A DNA stretch of 64,000 nucleotides, taken from assembly GCA_964619535.1 (NCBI GenBank), contig CAZUEX010000005.1, positions 134,130 through 198,129 on the forward strand, written 5' to 3'. Below are positions 1 to 7,814 of the stretch, piece by piece. Numbering within the stretch: position 1 is the first letter of the stretch; the number at the start of each line of letters is the position of its first letter. This DNA is from Leptonema sp964619535 (lineage in GTDB: Bacteria; Spirochaetota; Leptospiria; Leptospirales; Leptonemataceae). The position numbers and the translations under genes are program-made. Under the pieces are notes generated by a model, which had not been told where the DNA came from, ran no database searches, and saw nothing but the letters and a program-made list of their open reading frames with translations.

Positions 1-747
1 AACCTGGTACAGGTCGGATTCATGTTTACGACGCGTCCTCTGGAATTCCAGCTACAGCGATTGATTCCGGACTTTAAGCGTGTGTTGCCGGTGCGACGCA
101 ACTTCGTCAACCTGTTGAAGGTACTTGTGCAGGTCATTGCCGTTGGCCTGCTCGCCTATTTGATTGTTGTCGATGATCTGATCCCCATGCTGAAAACATC
201 GGGCATGGAGCTTCGCGGAGCCCTGGCCTTATTCGGAAGCATTGCCTTCAAGCTGCTCATCGTTACCGGGATCTTTCTGCTTGCCGTGGCCATCCCCGAT
301 TATTTTTACCAGCGCTTCGAGTATATGGAAAACCTGAAGATGTCTGTTTCTGATGTGAAGCGTGAATTAAAAGAAGACGTGGGCGATCCCCTGCTCAGGC
401 AACGACAGCGCGAGCGTGCCATGGAGATGCGTCAGAACAGGCAGATGCTGGATGAGGTGCCCACGGCAGACGTTGTTATAACAAACCCCACGCACTTTGC
501 CGTGGCCCTGCGCTACGATCCACTGCAGGCCTCGGCGCCGATTGTCGTTGCCAGAGGCCAGGACAGCCTGGCACTGATGATACGGCGCATTGCCCGCGAA
601 AATGGCGTGCATATAGAAGAGAATCCGCCGCTTGCAAGGGCCCTGTATGATCAGGTTGCCATAGGCGAAGAGATTCCGGAGAATTTCTTCCGTTCGATTG
701 TTCTGATATTTCAAAAGCTGGAGCGTTTTCGTCGGATGGCTCGCTGA
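1..747 (+). CDS. flhB: Flagellar export switch protein FlhB, 5' end outside window
   Basis: This is the C-terminal two thirds of FlhB, the inner-membrane component of the flagellar type III export gate that switches substrate class from rod/hook to filament. The reading frame is open from base 1, and residues before the first in-frame ATG (base 22) already fit the family, so the true start lies upstream. Two hydrophobic segments are followed by the cytoplasmic domain carrying the autocleavage motif NPTH (bases 484-495) in the context ITNPTHFAVALRYD. FlhB proteins cleave themselves between the Asn and Pro of this motif. flhA follows 58 bp downstream on the same strand, the common order in flagellar operons. 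Identification is secure. Confidence 0.96.
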   Translation, partial: NLVQVGFMFTTRPLEFQLQRLIPDFKRVLPVRRNFVNLLKVLVQVIAVGLLAYLIVVDDLIPMLKTSGMELRGALALFGSIAFKLLIVTGIFLLAVAIPDYFYQRFEYMENLKMSVSDVKRELKEDVGDPLLRQRQRERAMEMRQNRQMLDEVPTADVVITNPTHFAVALRYDPLQASAPIVVARGQDSLALMIRRIARENGVHIEENPPLARALYDQVAIGEEIPENFFRSIVLIFQKLERFRRMAR

Positions 748-805
748 GAAGCGGTCATTCGTATACAGGATTTCGTCTGGAGCATATGGTTGAGGAGAAG
801 TAGAC

Positions 806-2929
806 GTGGATGACATCATAAAAACGTTACGCCGCTATGCGGGCAACAGTGACGCCGTCCTGGGACTGGGCGTTGTGTTTATCCTGGCGCTTATTATCAT
901 TCCTCTTCCAGGGATGCTGCTTGACCTGTTGATTGGCATCAGCTTGCTGATGGGGCTTTTGATTCTGTTAACGGCACTGTCGAGTACAAGCCCGGCCGAG
1001 TTCAGCAGCTTTCCGACCCTGCTTCTGATTACGACGATCTACCGTATTGCCGTGAACATATCAACAACACGTCTCATCCTGACCAAGGGAGCACAGGCCG
1101 ATTCGTCTATGATTACGGCTTTCGGTACCTTTGTTGTGGGGGGTGGAAGCTCAACGACCGGCCTGGTTGTGGGAATCGTCATCTTTGTGATTCTCACCCT
1201 TGTACAGATCATCGTTATCACCAAGGGAGCCACACGTGTTTCTGAAGTGGCAGCAAGGTTTGCTCTGGATTCACTGCCCGGTAAGCAGCTTGCCATCGAT
1301 GCCGATCAAACGGCAGGCTACATCGACGAAAAAGAGGCACGACGTCGTCGCCAGCTCTTGCAGAAAGAGATGGACTTTTACGGATCGATGGACGGTGCTT
1401 CGAAGTTCGTCCAGGGAGACGTTCGTCTGGGGCTGATCGTTACCGCCGTGAATATTATAGGCGGCATGGTTATCGGTCTTACGCTTATGAATATGAGCTT
1501 CTCTGATGCTCTGGAAGTATATACACGCTTTACGATCGGTGACGGTCTTGTTTCACAGATTCCGGCCCTGCTGATTTCTACGGCAACCGGTGTGATCGTG
1601 TCCCGGTCTGCAGCCGATGAGGCACTGCCCGAAGAGCTCAGGCAGCAGCTGCTCTCTTCTCCGACAACACTTTATATTACAGGCGGATTGCTTGCCCTTT
1701 CTGGACTGATCCCCGGCTTTCCGACCACGGCGCTTTTTATCCTGGGTGGCGGCCTGATCTTTCTTGCCTACCGTGTGGACCGGGCAGCGCGGGCCCTTGT
1801 AGAGCAGCAGAAGCAGGCGGAGACGCAGAAGAAAGAAGAGACCAAACCGGAATCCTATCTGGAACACCTGAAATCCGAGCCGCTTGAGGTGGAGGTTGGC
1901 TATAACCTGATTCCTCTTGTGGATCCGAAATCCGGCGGTACGCTGCTTGAGCAGGTTTCGCGTCTACGGCGACGCTTTGCCATGGACCTGGGCCTGATCG
2001 TTCCCCCCGTGCGGATACGCGACAACATGAATCTTGAAGCGGATGAGTATGCCATCCGTCTGCACGGTACGATGATCGCTCAGTCGCGTGTGGAACCGGA
2101 TCACCTGCTTGCCATCGACACAGGCCGTACGCGCGGAAAGCTGGAAGGCGTGACAGAGATCCGAGAACCGACCTACAATCTGCCTGCCTGCTGGATCACG
2201 CCCGATCGCAAAAGCGAAGCGGAAGGACTGGACTATGACGTTGTGGATCCATCGACCGTCATTGCAACGCATCTGTCCGGTATTATACAGCAGAACAGCC
2301 AGGAAATCATGGGACGTCAGCAGATCAAAAGCATCGTCGATACCGTGCGCGAAGAGAATCCTGTCGTTGTCGATGAAGTCCTTGCAGAGAAGAAGATCAG
2401 TCTCGGTACGATTCAGGTCGTTCTGCAGAACCTGCTGAAAGAGAACGTATCGATTCGAAATATGGCTCGAATCATGGAGGCCATTGCTTCGAATGCAGAC
2501 CGCTCACAGGGCGATGCCTATCTGCTCACAGAGGCCGTGCGGCAGTCCCTGCGTCGCCAGATCGTGTCGGAATACCAGGATGAAAAGCGCATGCTGCGCT
2601 GCATCTCCGTGCATCCCGATGTCGATCGTCGTTTGAGAGAGGGCATCCACCGCGATCCAGAAGAGGGCTTTATCATGGCCCTGAAACCGGATTTTCAGCA
2701 GGCCCTGCAACAGGCCCTGGCAGAAGAGGTGCAGAAGGCAAACCAGCAGGGCTACTTCCCTGTATTCCTTACCAGTCGTGCCATTCGCTCGGGTCTGTTT
2801 AACATGCTTGAGCGTTTGTTCCCGCAGCGTAATTTTGCCGTTCTGGCCCATGAAGAAATCCCGAATGAAACGAAGGTTGAGGCTGTGTCTATCCTGAATC
2901 TGCGTAAGGCCGAGGAATCTGTGGCATGA
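806..2929 (+). CDS. flhA: Flagellar export gate protein FlhA
   Basis: FlhA forms the nonameric ring of the flagellar export gate. At 707 residues it has the usual length, with about eight transmembrane segments in the first 330 residues and a large cytoplasmic domain. Recognisable stretches are FSSFPTLLLITTIYRIAVN near the N-terminus and FALDSLPGKQLAIDADQ in the conserved cytoplasmic loop. The start is GTG at 806, placed 8 nt after GAGGAG. The stop codon overlaps the next start as ATGA at 2926, so translation of the downstream gene is probably coupled. I see no damage to the frame. Confidence 0.97.
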   Translation: MDDIIKTLRRYAGNSDAVLGLGVVFILALIIIPLPGMLLDLLIGISLLMGLLILLTALSSTSPAEFSSFPTLLLITTIYRIAVNISTTRLILTKGAQADSSMITAFGTFVVGGGSSTTGLVVGIVIFVILTLVQIIVITKGATRVSEVAARFALDSLPGKQLAIDADQTAGYIDEKEARRRRQLLQKEMDFYGSMDGASKFVQGDVRLGLIVTAVNIIGGMVIGLTLMNMSFSDALEVYTRFTIGDGLVSQIPALLISTATGVIVSRSAADEALPEELRQQLLSSPTTLYITGGLLALSGLIPGFPTTALFILGGGLIFLAYRVDRAARALVEQQKQAETQKKEETKPESYLEHLKSEPLEVEVGYNLIPLVDPKSGGTLLEQVSRLRRRFAMDLGLIVPPVRIRDNMNLEADEYAIRLHGTMIAQSRVEPDHLLAIDTGRTRGKLEGVTEIREPTYNLPACWITPDRKSEAEGLDYDVVDPSTVIATHLSGIIQQNSQEIMGRQQIKSIVDTVREENPVVVDEVLAEKKISLGTIQVVLQNLLKENVSIRNMARIMEAIASNADRSQGDAYLLTEAVRQSLRRQIVSEYQDEKRMLRCISVHPDVDRRLREGIHRDPEEGFIMALKPDFQQALQQALAEEVQKANQQGYFPVFLTSRAIRSGLFNMLERLFPQRNFAVLAHEEIPNETKVEAVSILNLRKAEESVA

Positions 2930-4020
2930 AGCGTATCTTCCTGATCTTTACTACATTGCTGTTTTTCCAGTGTTCGGCAGGTGGGGACTTTGCCACGGCC
3001 GAAGAGCCGATACATATTCAGCTGTCCTTGAAGGACAAAAAGGACGGAACGTTGTTTCTTTACGGTCGCCTGGTCCTTTTTGCAGAGCAACGCAGGGCCC
3101 TTTTCTTCTTTGTGAATACAGAGGCGCGAAAGGATGTGCGAACAGAGCCGTTTCGCAAAGGCCTCGGTGTATTCGGTGATCCCCTGAAAGAGATTACCGG
3201 CAAAGGGCAGGACTATTCTATATCGCTCGGCCCCGAGGAGCTGGCCCGCATCATCGATTTAACGGAAGGCCTGGAGTTCTTCGTCGAAGAACCGGTCGTC
3301 TTTGACGGAGGCCGGTTTCAATATCCGGCAGGAGTGCAGCTTTTTTCTGGCAAACAGGCGGTGGAATACCTGCTGGCAAAGGGACGATTCGAGAAAGGGT
3401 CGGAGTATCTGGCTGATATTGATCGGCTGTTTCGTGCAGAAAGTGTTCTTATGAACATGCTGTGGCAGCTGCCGCGAAAAAGGGACCGTGTCGAAAAGAC
3501 AGAGCAGGTTAAGCTGCTGCATTCTCTGCTGGATACCAATCTGTCTCTGGAACAGTTTCATGATCTGATCACACTCTTTGTCGGCGATCGCCCGTTTGAC
3601 GTATCCGTTATGGAGGCACCGCTGGAGCTTGGAACGGCGGGCTTTGGAGAGAAGGCCTTGATCTTCAATGCCAATCGCGCAGCAGCCCTTTACAATGACT
3701 ATGTGCAATCGCTTTCTGTGGCACCTGATGGATTTCCCGTTCAGATCCTGAACGGAACAGACATCAACCGTCTGGCCTCTCGCGTAAAAGATCTGATACA
3801 CAATCGCGGCGTTCGTGTTCTAAAGACGGATAACTATCGCCATCATGACGTTCAGAGCACCCTTGCCGTTGAGCATTCCGGGGATTTTCGAAAGGCCCGT
3901 TTGCTCATGGAGCTACTGGGCCTCTCTGAAGATCGGCTGTATTTCAGGCGCCGGGTTCTCGATCTGCATGCAACCGTGATCATGGGCAGGGATTTTAACA
4001 TGAAGTCCTTGCTGAAATAG
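2926..4020 (+). CDS. Putative lipoprotein with LytR C-terminal domain
   Basis: A 364-residue exported protein. The N-terminus has a signal peptide ending in LLFFQC, a relaxed lipobox of the kind spirochaetes accept. The last 100 residues (from FPVQILNGTDINRLASRV to LDLHATVIMGRDF) match the LytR_C fold: a VQxLNGT start, a helix, and a closing VTVIxGxD strand. There is no LytR/Cps2A/Psr catalytic domain, so phosphotransferase activity is not expected. It overlaps flhA by 4 bp and precedes rsfS by 95 bp. Its function is unknown; a periplasmic or wall-associated role is inference from the domain and signal peptide only. Confidence 0.75.
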   Translation: MKRIFLIFTTLLFFQCSAGGDFATAEEPIHIQLSLKDKKDGTLFLYGRLVLFAEQRRALFFFVNTEARKDVRTEPFRKGLGVFGDPLKEITGKGQDYSISLGPEELARIIDLTEGLEFFVEEPVVFDGGRFQYPAGVQLFSGKQAVEYLLAKGRFEKGSEYLADIDRLFRAESVLMNMLWQLPRKRDRVEKTEQVKLLHSLLDTNLSLEQFHDLITLFVGDRPFDVSVMEAPLELGTAGFGEKALIFNANRAAALYNDYVQSLSVAPDGFPVQILNGTDINRLASRVKDLIHNRGVRVLKTDNYRHHDVQSTLAVEHSGDFRKARLLMELLGLSEDRLYFRRRVLDLHATVIMGRDFNMKSLLK

Positions 4021-4115
4021 AGAACTCTGTACCAGGCTATTGCCCTATTGTACTTTACCGGTGAACACCGTGTGGATTTTCGCCGTATAGGCCCGATCGG
4101 GCACAGGAATCCTGA

Positions 4116-4706
4116 ATGGCTACGAAGAAATCAACAGCGAAGAAAGCGACCAGAACGGCAAAAAAGACCGCAGCCAAGAAAAAGTCCGGTGCCGTAGCCA
4201 GAACTGCAGCGAAATCATCCTCTACCAGAAAATCTGCGAAGAAGACGGCCCCCGGAACCGCACAGTCGGTAACCAGGGCTGCTCAGGAGCTGCAGGTGCG
4301 CATGCCTTCTTCGGATCCGGTGATTCGAAACCTGATCGAGGAGCTTGTTCAATTCCTCGAAGAAAAGAAGCTTGCAGACATCAGGGTGATGAATCTGGAA
4401 GAGGTGAATCCCTACTTCTGCTTCTTCATGATAGCAACGGCAGGGTCTTCACTGCAGCTCGGAACGACGGCCCGTGAGATTTCGCGTCGCTTTGGTGAGC
4501 ATCTTACGAATAAAAAGGTTCGGCCCCTCGACGTGGAGTCGGGATGGGTGATTCACGACTTCGTGGATGTGGTGCTGCACCTGTTCCTCGAAGAGCAGCG
4601 CAGCTATTATAATCTGGAGAAGCTCTGGGGAGATGCCCCGGTCATCTACTCCGCAGAAGAGCCCAGATTCCAGTGGCCCCGCACAGATAAAGAAGCAGGG
4701 GAATAA
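4116..4706 (+). CDS. rsfS: Ribosomal silencing factor RsfS with basic N-terminal tail
   Basis: The C-terminal 115 residues are a standard RsfS (Iojap) domain, which binds L14 of the 50S subunit and blocks subunit joining in starved cells; the stretch from DIRVMNLEE through TAREISRRFGEHL to the final WGDAP is typical. The family is normally about 105-130 residues. Here it is preceded by some 70 residues rich in Lys, Ala, Thr and Ser (runs such as AKKATRTAKKTAAKKK), resembling the tails of bacterial histone-H1-like proteins. ATG at 4116 follows AGGAA by 7 nt. The final 65 bp overlap the convergent gene at 4642-5022. Confidence 0.93.
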   Translation: MATKKSTAKKATRTAKKTAAKKKSGAVARTAAKSSSTRKSAKKTAPGTAQSVTRAAQELQVRMPSSDPVIRNLIEELVQFLEEKKLADIRVMNLEEVNPYFCFFMIATAGSSLQLGTTAREISRRFGEHLTNKKVRPLDVESGWVIHDFVDVVLHLFLEEQRSYYNLEKLWGDAPVIYSAEEPRFQWPRTDKEAGE

Positions 4707-5022
4707 GAAAGGGCAGATCCAGTCCCACGGCAAAGGGGAAGGCGAGGGCAAAAAGTAAAAGAAGCGACCCGGCAATGCGGGCCCATCGCAGAGAAGAGGC
4801 CTGCCGTCGCTTGAAAAAGGCCATAAGCGCAGAAAGGCCCGTTACCAGAAAAAAAACGGAATTCAACAATACCGCCCACGGCTGCATCGTTTCCTGTCGC
4901 TCTACCAGGCCACCGAGCATTGCCAGCATCGAAATGAGCGGCAACAGCCCGGATATCGTAAGCAGAATCCCCAGGGCAAGAAGAGGGTAGGAGACGTGAC
5001 CTTTCAGTCGTTCTGGTGCCAT
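4642..5022 (-). CDS. Small integral membrane protein of unknown function
   Basis: A 126-residue protein with four predicted hydrophobic helices (about residues 12-37, 47-67, 82-103 and 105-122) separated by short charged loops such as KRRQASSLRWAR. I do not recognise the family. Its first 19 bp overlap the end of the methyltransferase-like gene at 5004-5771 and its end overlaps rsfS antisense. It is the last gene of a compact three-gene minus-strand set beginning at cmoA, which argues that it is expressed. Confidence 0.62.
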   Translation of the reverse strand: MAPERLKGHVSYPLLALGILLTISGLLPLISMLAMLGGLVERQETMQPWAVLLNSVFFLVTGLSALMAFFKRRQASSLRWARIAGSLLLLFALAFPFAVGLDLPFLIPLLLYLCGATGIWALLRSR

Positions 5023-5771
5023 TCCAGTTTGCCGGCCTGCTTTAATGATGTTGCTGTAATGAAGTACAGGAGCACCAGAACGATGCCGGCGATGAGCGAC
5101 TGCTGCAGGGCCGTGTCATAGCCGATGCCATAGCGGTAGCGGAATTTCAGCAGGTTGGCCGTCAGAAGCGACACAAGGATAAGCGACGTAGAGGCATGCT
5201 CTACTTTAACCACGCGTCGAAACAGGAACTGCAGCCCGCTAAAGGAGTTTTTGAGCTGGCCAAGATTTCCCGGAAACAGCCGGTTTACGGTGGTCATGTA
5301 TTCCGCGTAGGTCGCACCGAATTTCTTCGAAAGAAAGTCCTCTTCGGCAAAGATGATGCTGTAGTAGACGAAATAGAAGAAGGGCAGCACGACAAACCAG
5401 AAAAGTCCCAGGTTCACCGTGAACATGGCTCCCGTAACCACCAGCAGGTTACCGACGTATAGCGGGTTTCTGGAATGGGCGAAAAGCCCTTCGCGAAAGA
5501 GCTCGTCGGCATGGATCTTTTTGCGGTCGCCGGCTCGCTTGATGTAGATGAATCCGATGACCAGGGCCCGTACACCAATGCCCATCAAAACAAGCAGAAG
5601 GCCGACCAGCGAAAGGATCTGATCCACCTGCAGATCACCAAACCATCCTGTTACCCAGTAGCCGGGACGGGGATAGGCTATCAGCACCAGCCCACAGAGA
5701 AATATCAGAGAGAAGGCCGTATCCCTCCAGCGAAAGAAGAAGTTCCCGACCAGGATCATAAAACGTTTCAT
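5004..5771 (-). CDS. Isoprenylcysteine carboxyl methyltransferase-like membrane protein
   Basis: A 255-residue multi-spanning protein with the C-terminal signature of the ICMT/PEMT phospholipid-methyltransferase superfamily: SRNPLYVGNLL followed about 50 residues later by EEDFLSKKFGATYAEYM. In this family the RNPxY segment and the acidic EE pair line the S-adenosylmethionine pocket. The bacterial substrate is usually unknown; lipid or small-molecule methylation is likely. Two more hydrophobic helices follow the catalytic part. It overlaps cmoA by ATGA and the next gene by 19 bp, so the three are translationally linked. Confidence 0.8.
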   Translation of the reverse strand: MKRFMILVGNFFFRWRDTAFSLIFLCGLVLIAYPRPGYWVTGWFGDLQVDQILSLVGLLLVLMGIGVRALVIGFIYIKRAGDRKKIHADELFREGLFAHSRNPLYVGNLLVVTGAMFTVNLGLFWFVVLPFFYFVYYSIIFAEEDFLSKKFGATYAEYMTTVNRLFPGNLGQLKNSFSGLQFLFRRVVKVEHASTSLILVSLLTANLLKFRYRYGIGYDTALQQSLIAGIVLVLLYFITATSLKQAGKLEWHQND

Positions 5772-6478
5772 TTGATTGCAATCATCCCTTCAAAGCAGAT
5801 ATATTTGAGTATGGTCATACAATCCTGGAAACCCGCACGCGCAAGCAAGTCGAGGTTCCCCTGCGTCGAAAATGGCTCAAGCAGGCCACGCAGGGACCGC
5901 GACTTGTGCAGGATTTCCTCGGATCCGTAGCCCCGCTCCAGCTTGAAGTCGTTGTAGAGCCCCGTAAGCAGGTCCTGAAAGCGGGCATCCGGGCCCCTTG
6001 TTTTCTCGAAAAGGAGCAGGGCGCCTCCCCAGCGAAGGGCCTGAAAGATGCGGTTGATCAGCTCCTGACGCACCGCCGGGCGTACAAACTGCACCGTATA
6101 GTAACAGATAATCAGATCGGCCCTTTCCTGTCCCAGGTCAAACTGCAACAGGTCTTCAGCCACATACTCTACAGCCGGATGGGCATTCTGACGGGCCGCA
6201 TATTCCAGCATGGCCGGCTCACGCTCCACCCCGATGCAGCGAATCCCCTGGGCAGCATGGCGCTCTGCAAGGAGACGCAGCAGGCGTCCCGTAGAGCAGC
6301 CCAGATCGTACACGACAGAGCCTTCGGCAACAAAGAAGTCGCTGATCTTGAGGATCAGTTCATGTCCTTCTTCGTAAAGGGGGATGGAGCGCCTGGCATG
6401 CTCTTCAAAGTGTTGTGGGACGTTGCCTCCAAACGAAAAGCGCCCATCTGTTTCAATTCCATCACCGAGGGAGGCCAT
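5768..6478 (-). CDS. cmoA: CmoA-family carboxy-SAM synthase
   Basis: A class I Rossmann methyltransferase-fold protein of 236 residues that follows E. coli CmoA along its length. The SAM-binding motif is VVYDLGCSTGRLLRLL (about residue 55), then an acidic strand end GVEREPAML, then YYTVQFVRPAVRQELINRIF and WGGALLLFEK. CmoA converts SAM and prephenate into carboxy-SAM, used by CmoB for wobble-uridine modification of tRNA. No cmoB is in this window. It is divergent from mrp with 139 bp between starts. An ordinary methyltransferase of the same fold is the alternative. Confidence 0.82.
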   Translation of the reverse strand: MASLGDGIETDGRFSFGGNVPQHFEEHARRSIPLYEEGHELILKISDFFVAEGSVVYDLGCSTGRLLRLLAERHAAQGIRCIGVEREPAMLEYAARQNAHPAVEYVAEDLLQFDLGQERADLIICYYTVQFVRPAVRQELINRIFQALRWGGALLLFEKTRGPDARFQDLLTGLYNDFKLERGYGSEEILHKSRSLRGLLEPFSTQGNLDLLARAGFQDCMTILKYICFEGMIAIK

Positions 6479-6617
6479 ACGAATGGATTTTTCAACATAT
6501 TGCCGTTGTCCACAAGAAGCCCGGCGCTTTTCTGGCCCATCCTGCTTTTTTCTCGCTGAAACAGTAGAATGGTATTATTTTCCTTATCAACACTTCACAC
6601 TCCGAAAATGAGGATCT

Positions 6618-7673
6618 ATGAATCTGACCGAAATCGAATCGAAGGTAAAAGAAGCTCTCGGTAAAGTCGAACATCCTACTTTTAAAGAAAACCTCTTTGA
6701 TCTCGGCATGTTTGGCCGTGTCGAAGAAGATGGCGAACAACTGCGCATTATCGTAAAAAGCCCTGATGAAGATCGTCGTATCCAGATTGGCCTGGAGTCG
6801 CAGCTCCGTGGTGTGCTGCGTAAACTTGGCATTACCCAGCAGTTCAAGATTCGTTTTGAGTATGATCCAGAACTGCAGCCGGAGCCTCTTGGCAACCGCA
6901 TCCGTGGCGTGAAAAACGTCATCGCCATTGGCTCGGGCAAAGGTGGCGTGGGCAAGTCCACGGTCACAGCAAACCTGGCCGCCGCCATGGCACAGATGGG
7001 CCTGAAGGTTGGCGTGCTGGATGCTGACATCTACGGTCCATCGATCGGCAAGATGTTTGGCTTCGACGGAAAGCTGGCCCTGACCGGCGACGGAAAAAAC
7101 AAGATCAACCCGCCAGAAAAGTATGGCGTAAAGGTTATGTCGTTCAGCTTTCTTCTGAATCCAGATCAGGCCGTCATCTGGAGAGGCCCGATGCTCGGTA
7201 AGGCCGTGGAACAGTTCCTCTACGAAATCATGTGGGGCGAGCTCGATTTCCTGCTCATTGACCTGCCGCCCGGAACCGGCGACGTGCAGCTTTCCCTGGC
7301 CCAGCTCATTGACCTCGACGGTGCCCTTGTCGTAACGACGCCGCAGAACGTTGCCATCCAGGATGCAACCCGCGCCGTTGCCATGTTCCAGGAGGTAAAG
7401 ATACCGATCCTTGGCGTTGTGGAAAACATGGCAGAGTTCGTCTGTCCGCATTGTGGCAAGACATCGCACATCTTCTCGAAGAATGGCGGAACTGCCTTCG
7501 CTGCAAAATATCGCGTACCGTTTCTGGGATCGCTGCCCCTGCAGCCCGATGTTATGCAGGCCGGCGAAACGGGTAAACCTGCCTCCATCTCCGAGAACGC
7601 AGACGATGCCCTGCGCAAGGCCTACAGTGAACTGGCTCAGAAGCTGTCGGTGGAAGTCGAGAAATACAAATAG
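6618..7673 (+). CDS. mrp: Mrp/ApbC-family iron-sulfur cluster carrier ATPase
   Basis: A 351-residue P-loop ATPase that carries and transfers Fe-S clusters. An N-terminal MIP18 (DUF59) domain of about 95 residues precedes the deviant Walker A GSGKGGVGKSTVTANLA (about residue 108). Later come LLIDLPPGTGDVQL and the cluster-binding CPHC motif in the ENMAEFVCPHCGKTS context, all diagnostic for Mrp/NBP35. ATG at 6618 follows TGAGGATC. A strong hairpin 9 nt after the stop suggests monocistronic transcription. Confidence 0.95.
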   Translation: MNLTEIESKVKEALGKVEHPTFKENLFDLGMFGRVEEDGEQLRIIVKSPDEDRRIQIGLESQLRGVLRKLGITQQFKIRFEYDPELQPEPLGNRIRGVKNVIAIGSGKGGVGKSTVTANLAAAMAQMGLKVGVLDADIYGPSIGKMFGFDGKLALTGDGKNKINPPEKYGVKVMSFSFLLNPDQAVIWRGPMLGKAVEQFLYEIMWGELDFLLIDLPPGTGDVQLSLAQLIDLDGALVVTTPQNVAIQDATRAVAMFQEVKIPILGVVENMAEFVCPHCGKTSHIFSKNGGTAFAAKYRVPFLGSLPLQPDVMQAGETGKPASISENADDALRKAYSELAQKLSVEVEKYK

Positions 7674-7681
7674 TCGGTGAA

Positions 7682-7714
7682 CCCTCCCGTACCATGCGGG
7701 AGGGGATGGGTTTT
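7682..7714 (+). terminator. Rho-independent terminator of mrp
   Basis: The hairpin CCTCCCG-TACCATG-CGGGAGG, extended by flanking C and G, is followed by GGATGGGTTTT. It begins 9 nt after the mrp stop codon. The T-run is short (four), so termination efficiency is uncertain. Confidence 0.75.
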
Positions 7715-7745
7715 GGATGTGGCATAGCTGGAACGGGATATCTGT

Positions 7746-7809
7746 GCTACGCGGCCTATCTGCCATGCGACCTATCTAGCATGCGACATGTCTATCATAC
7801 GACATATCT
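7746..7809. repeat. 16-bp tandem repeat, four copies, leading into the palindromic array
   Basis: Four degenerate copies start at 7746, 7762, 7778 and 7794 with the pattern xCATGCGACMTATCTA. A fifth partial copy at 7810 runs directly into AGCATGCGACATAAT of the first palindromic unit. The shared word ATGCGACAT is also the left arm of each unit in the array, so the tandem looks like local amplification of that arm. Confidence 0.85.
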
Positions 7810-7814
7810 AGCAT

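Noticed and set aside
22..24. ATG at 22 as the start of flhB
   Set aside because: The frame is open to base 1, and the residues before it match FlhB, so the gene is cut by the window edge.
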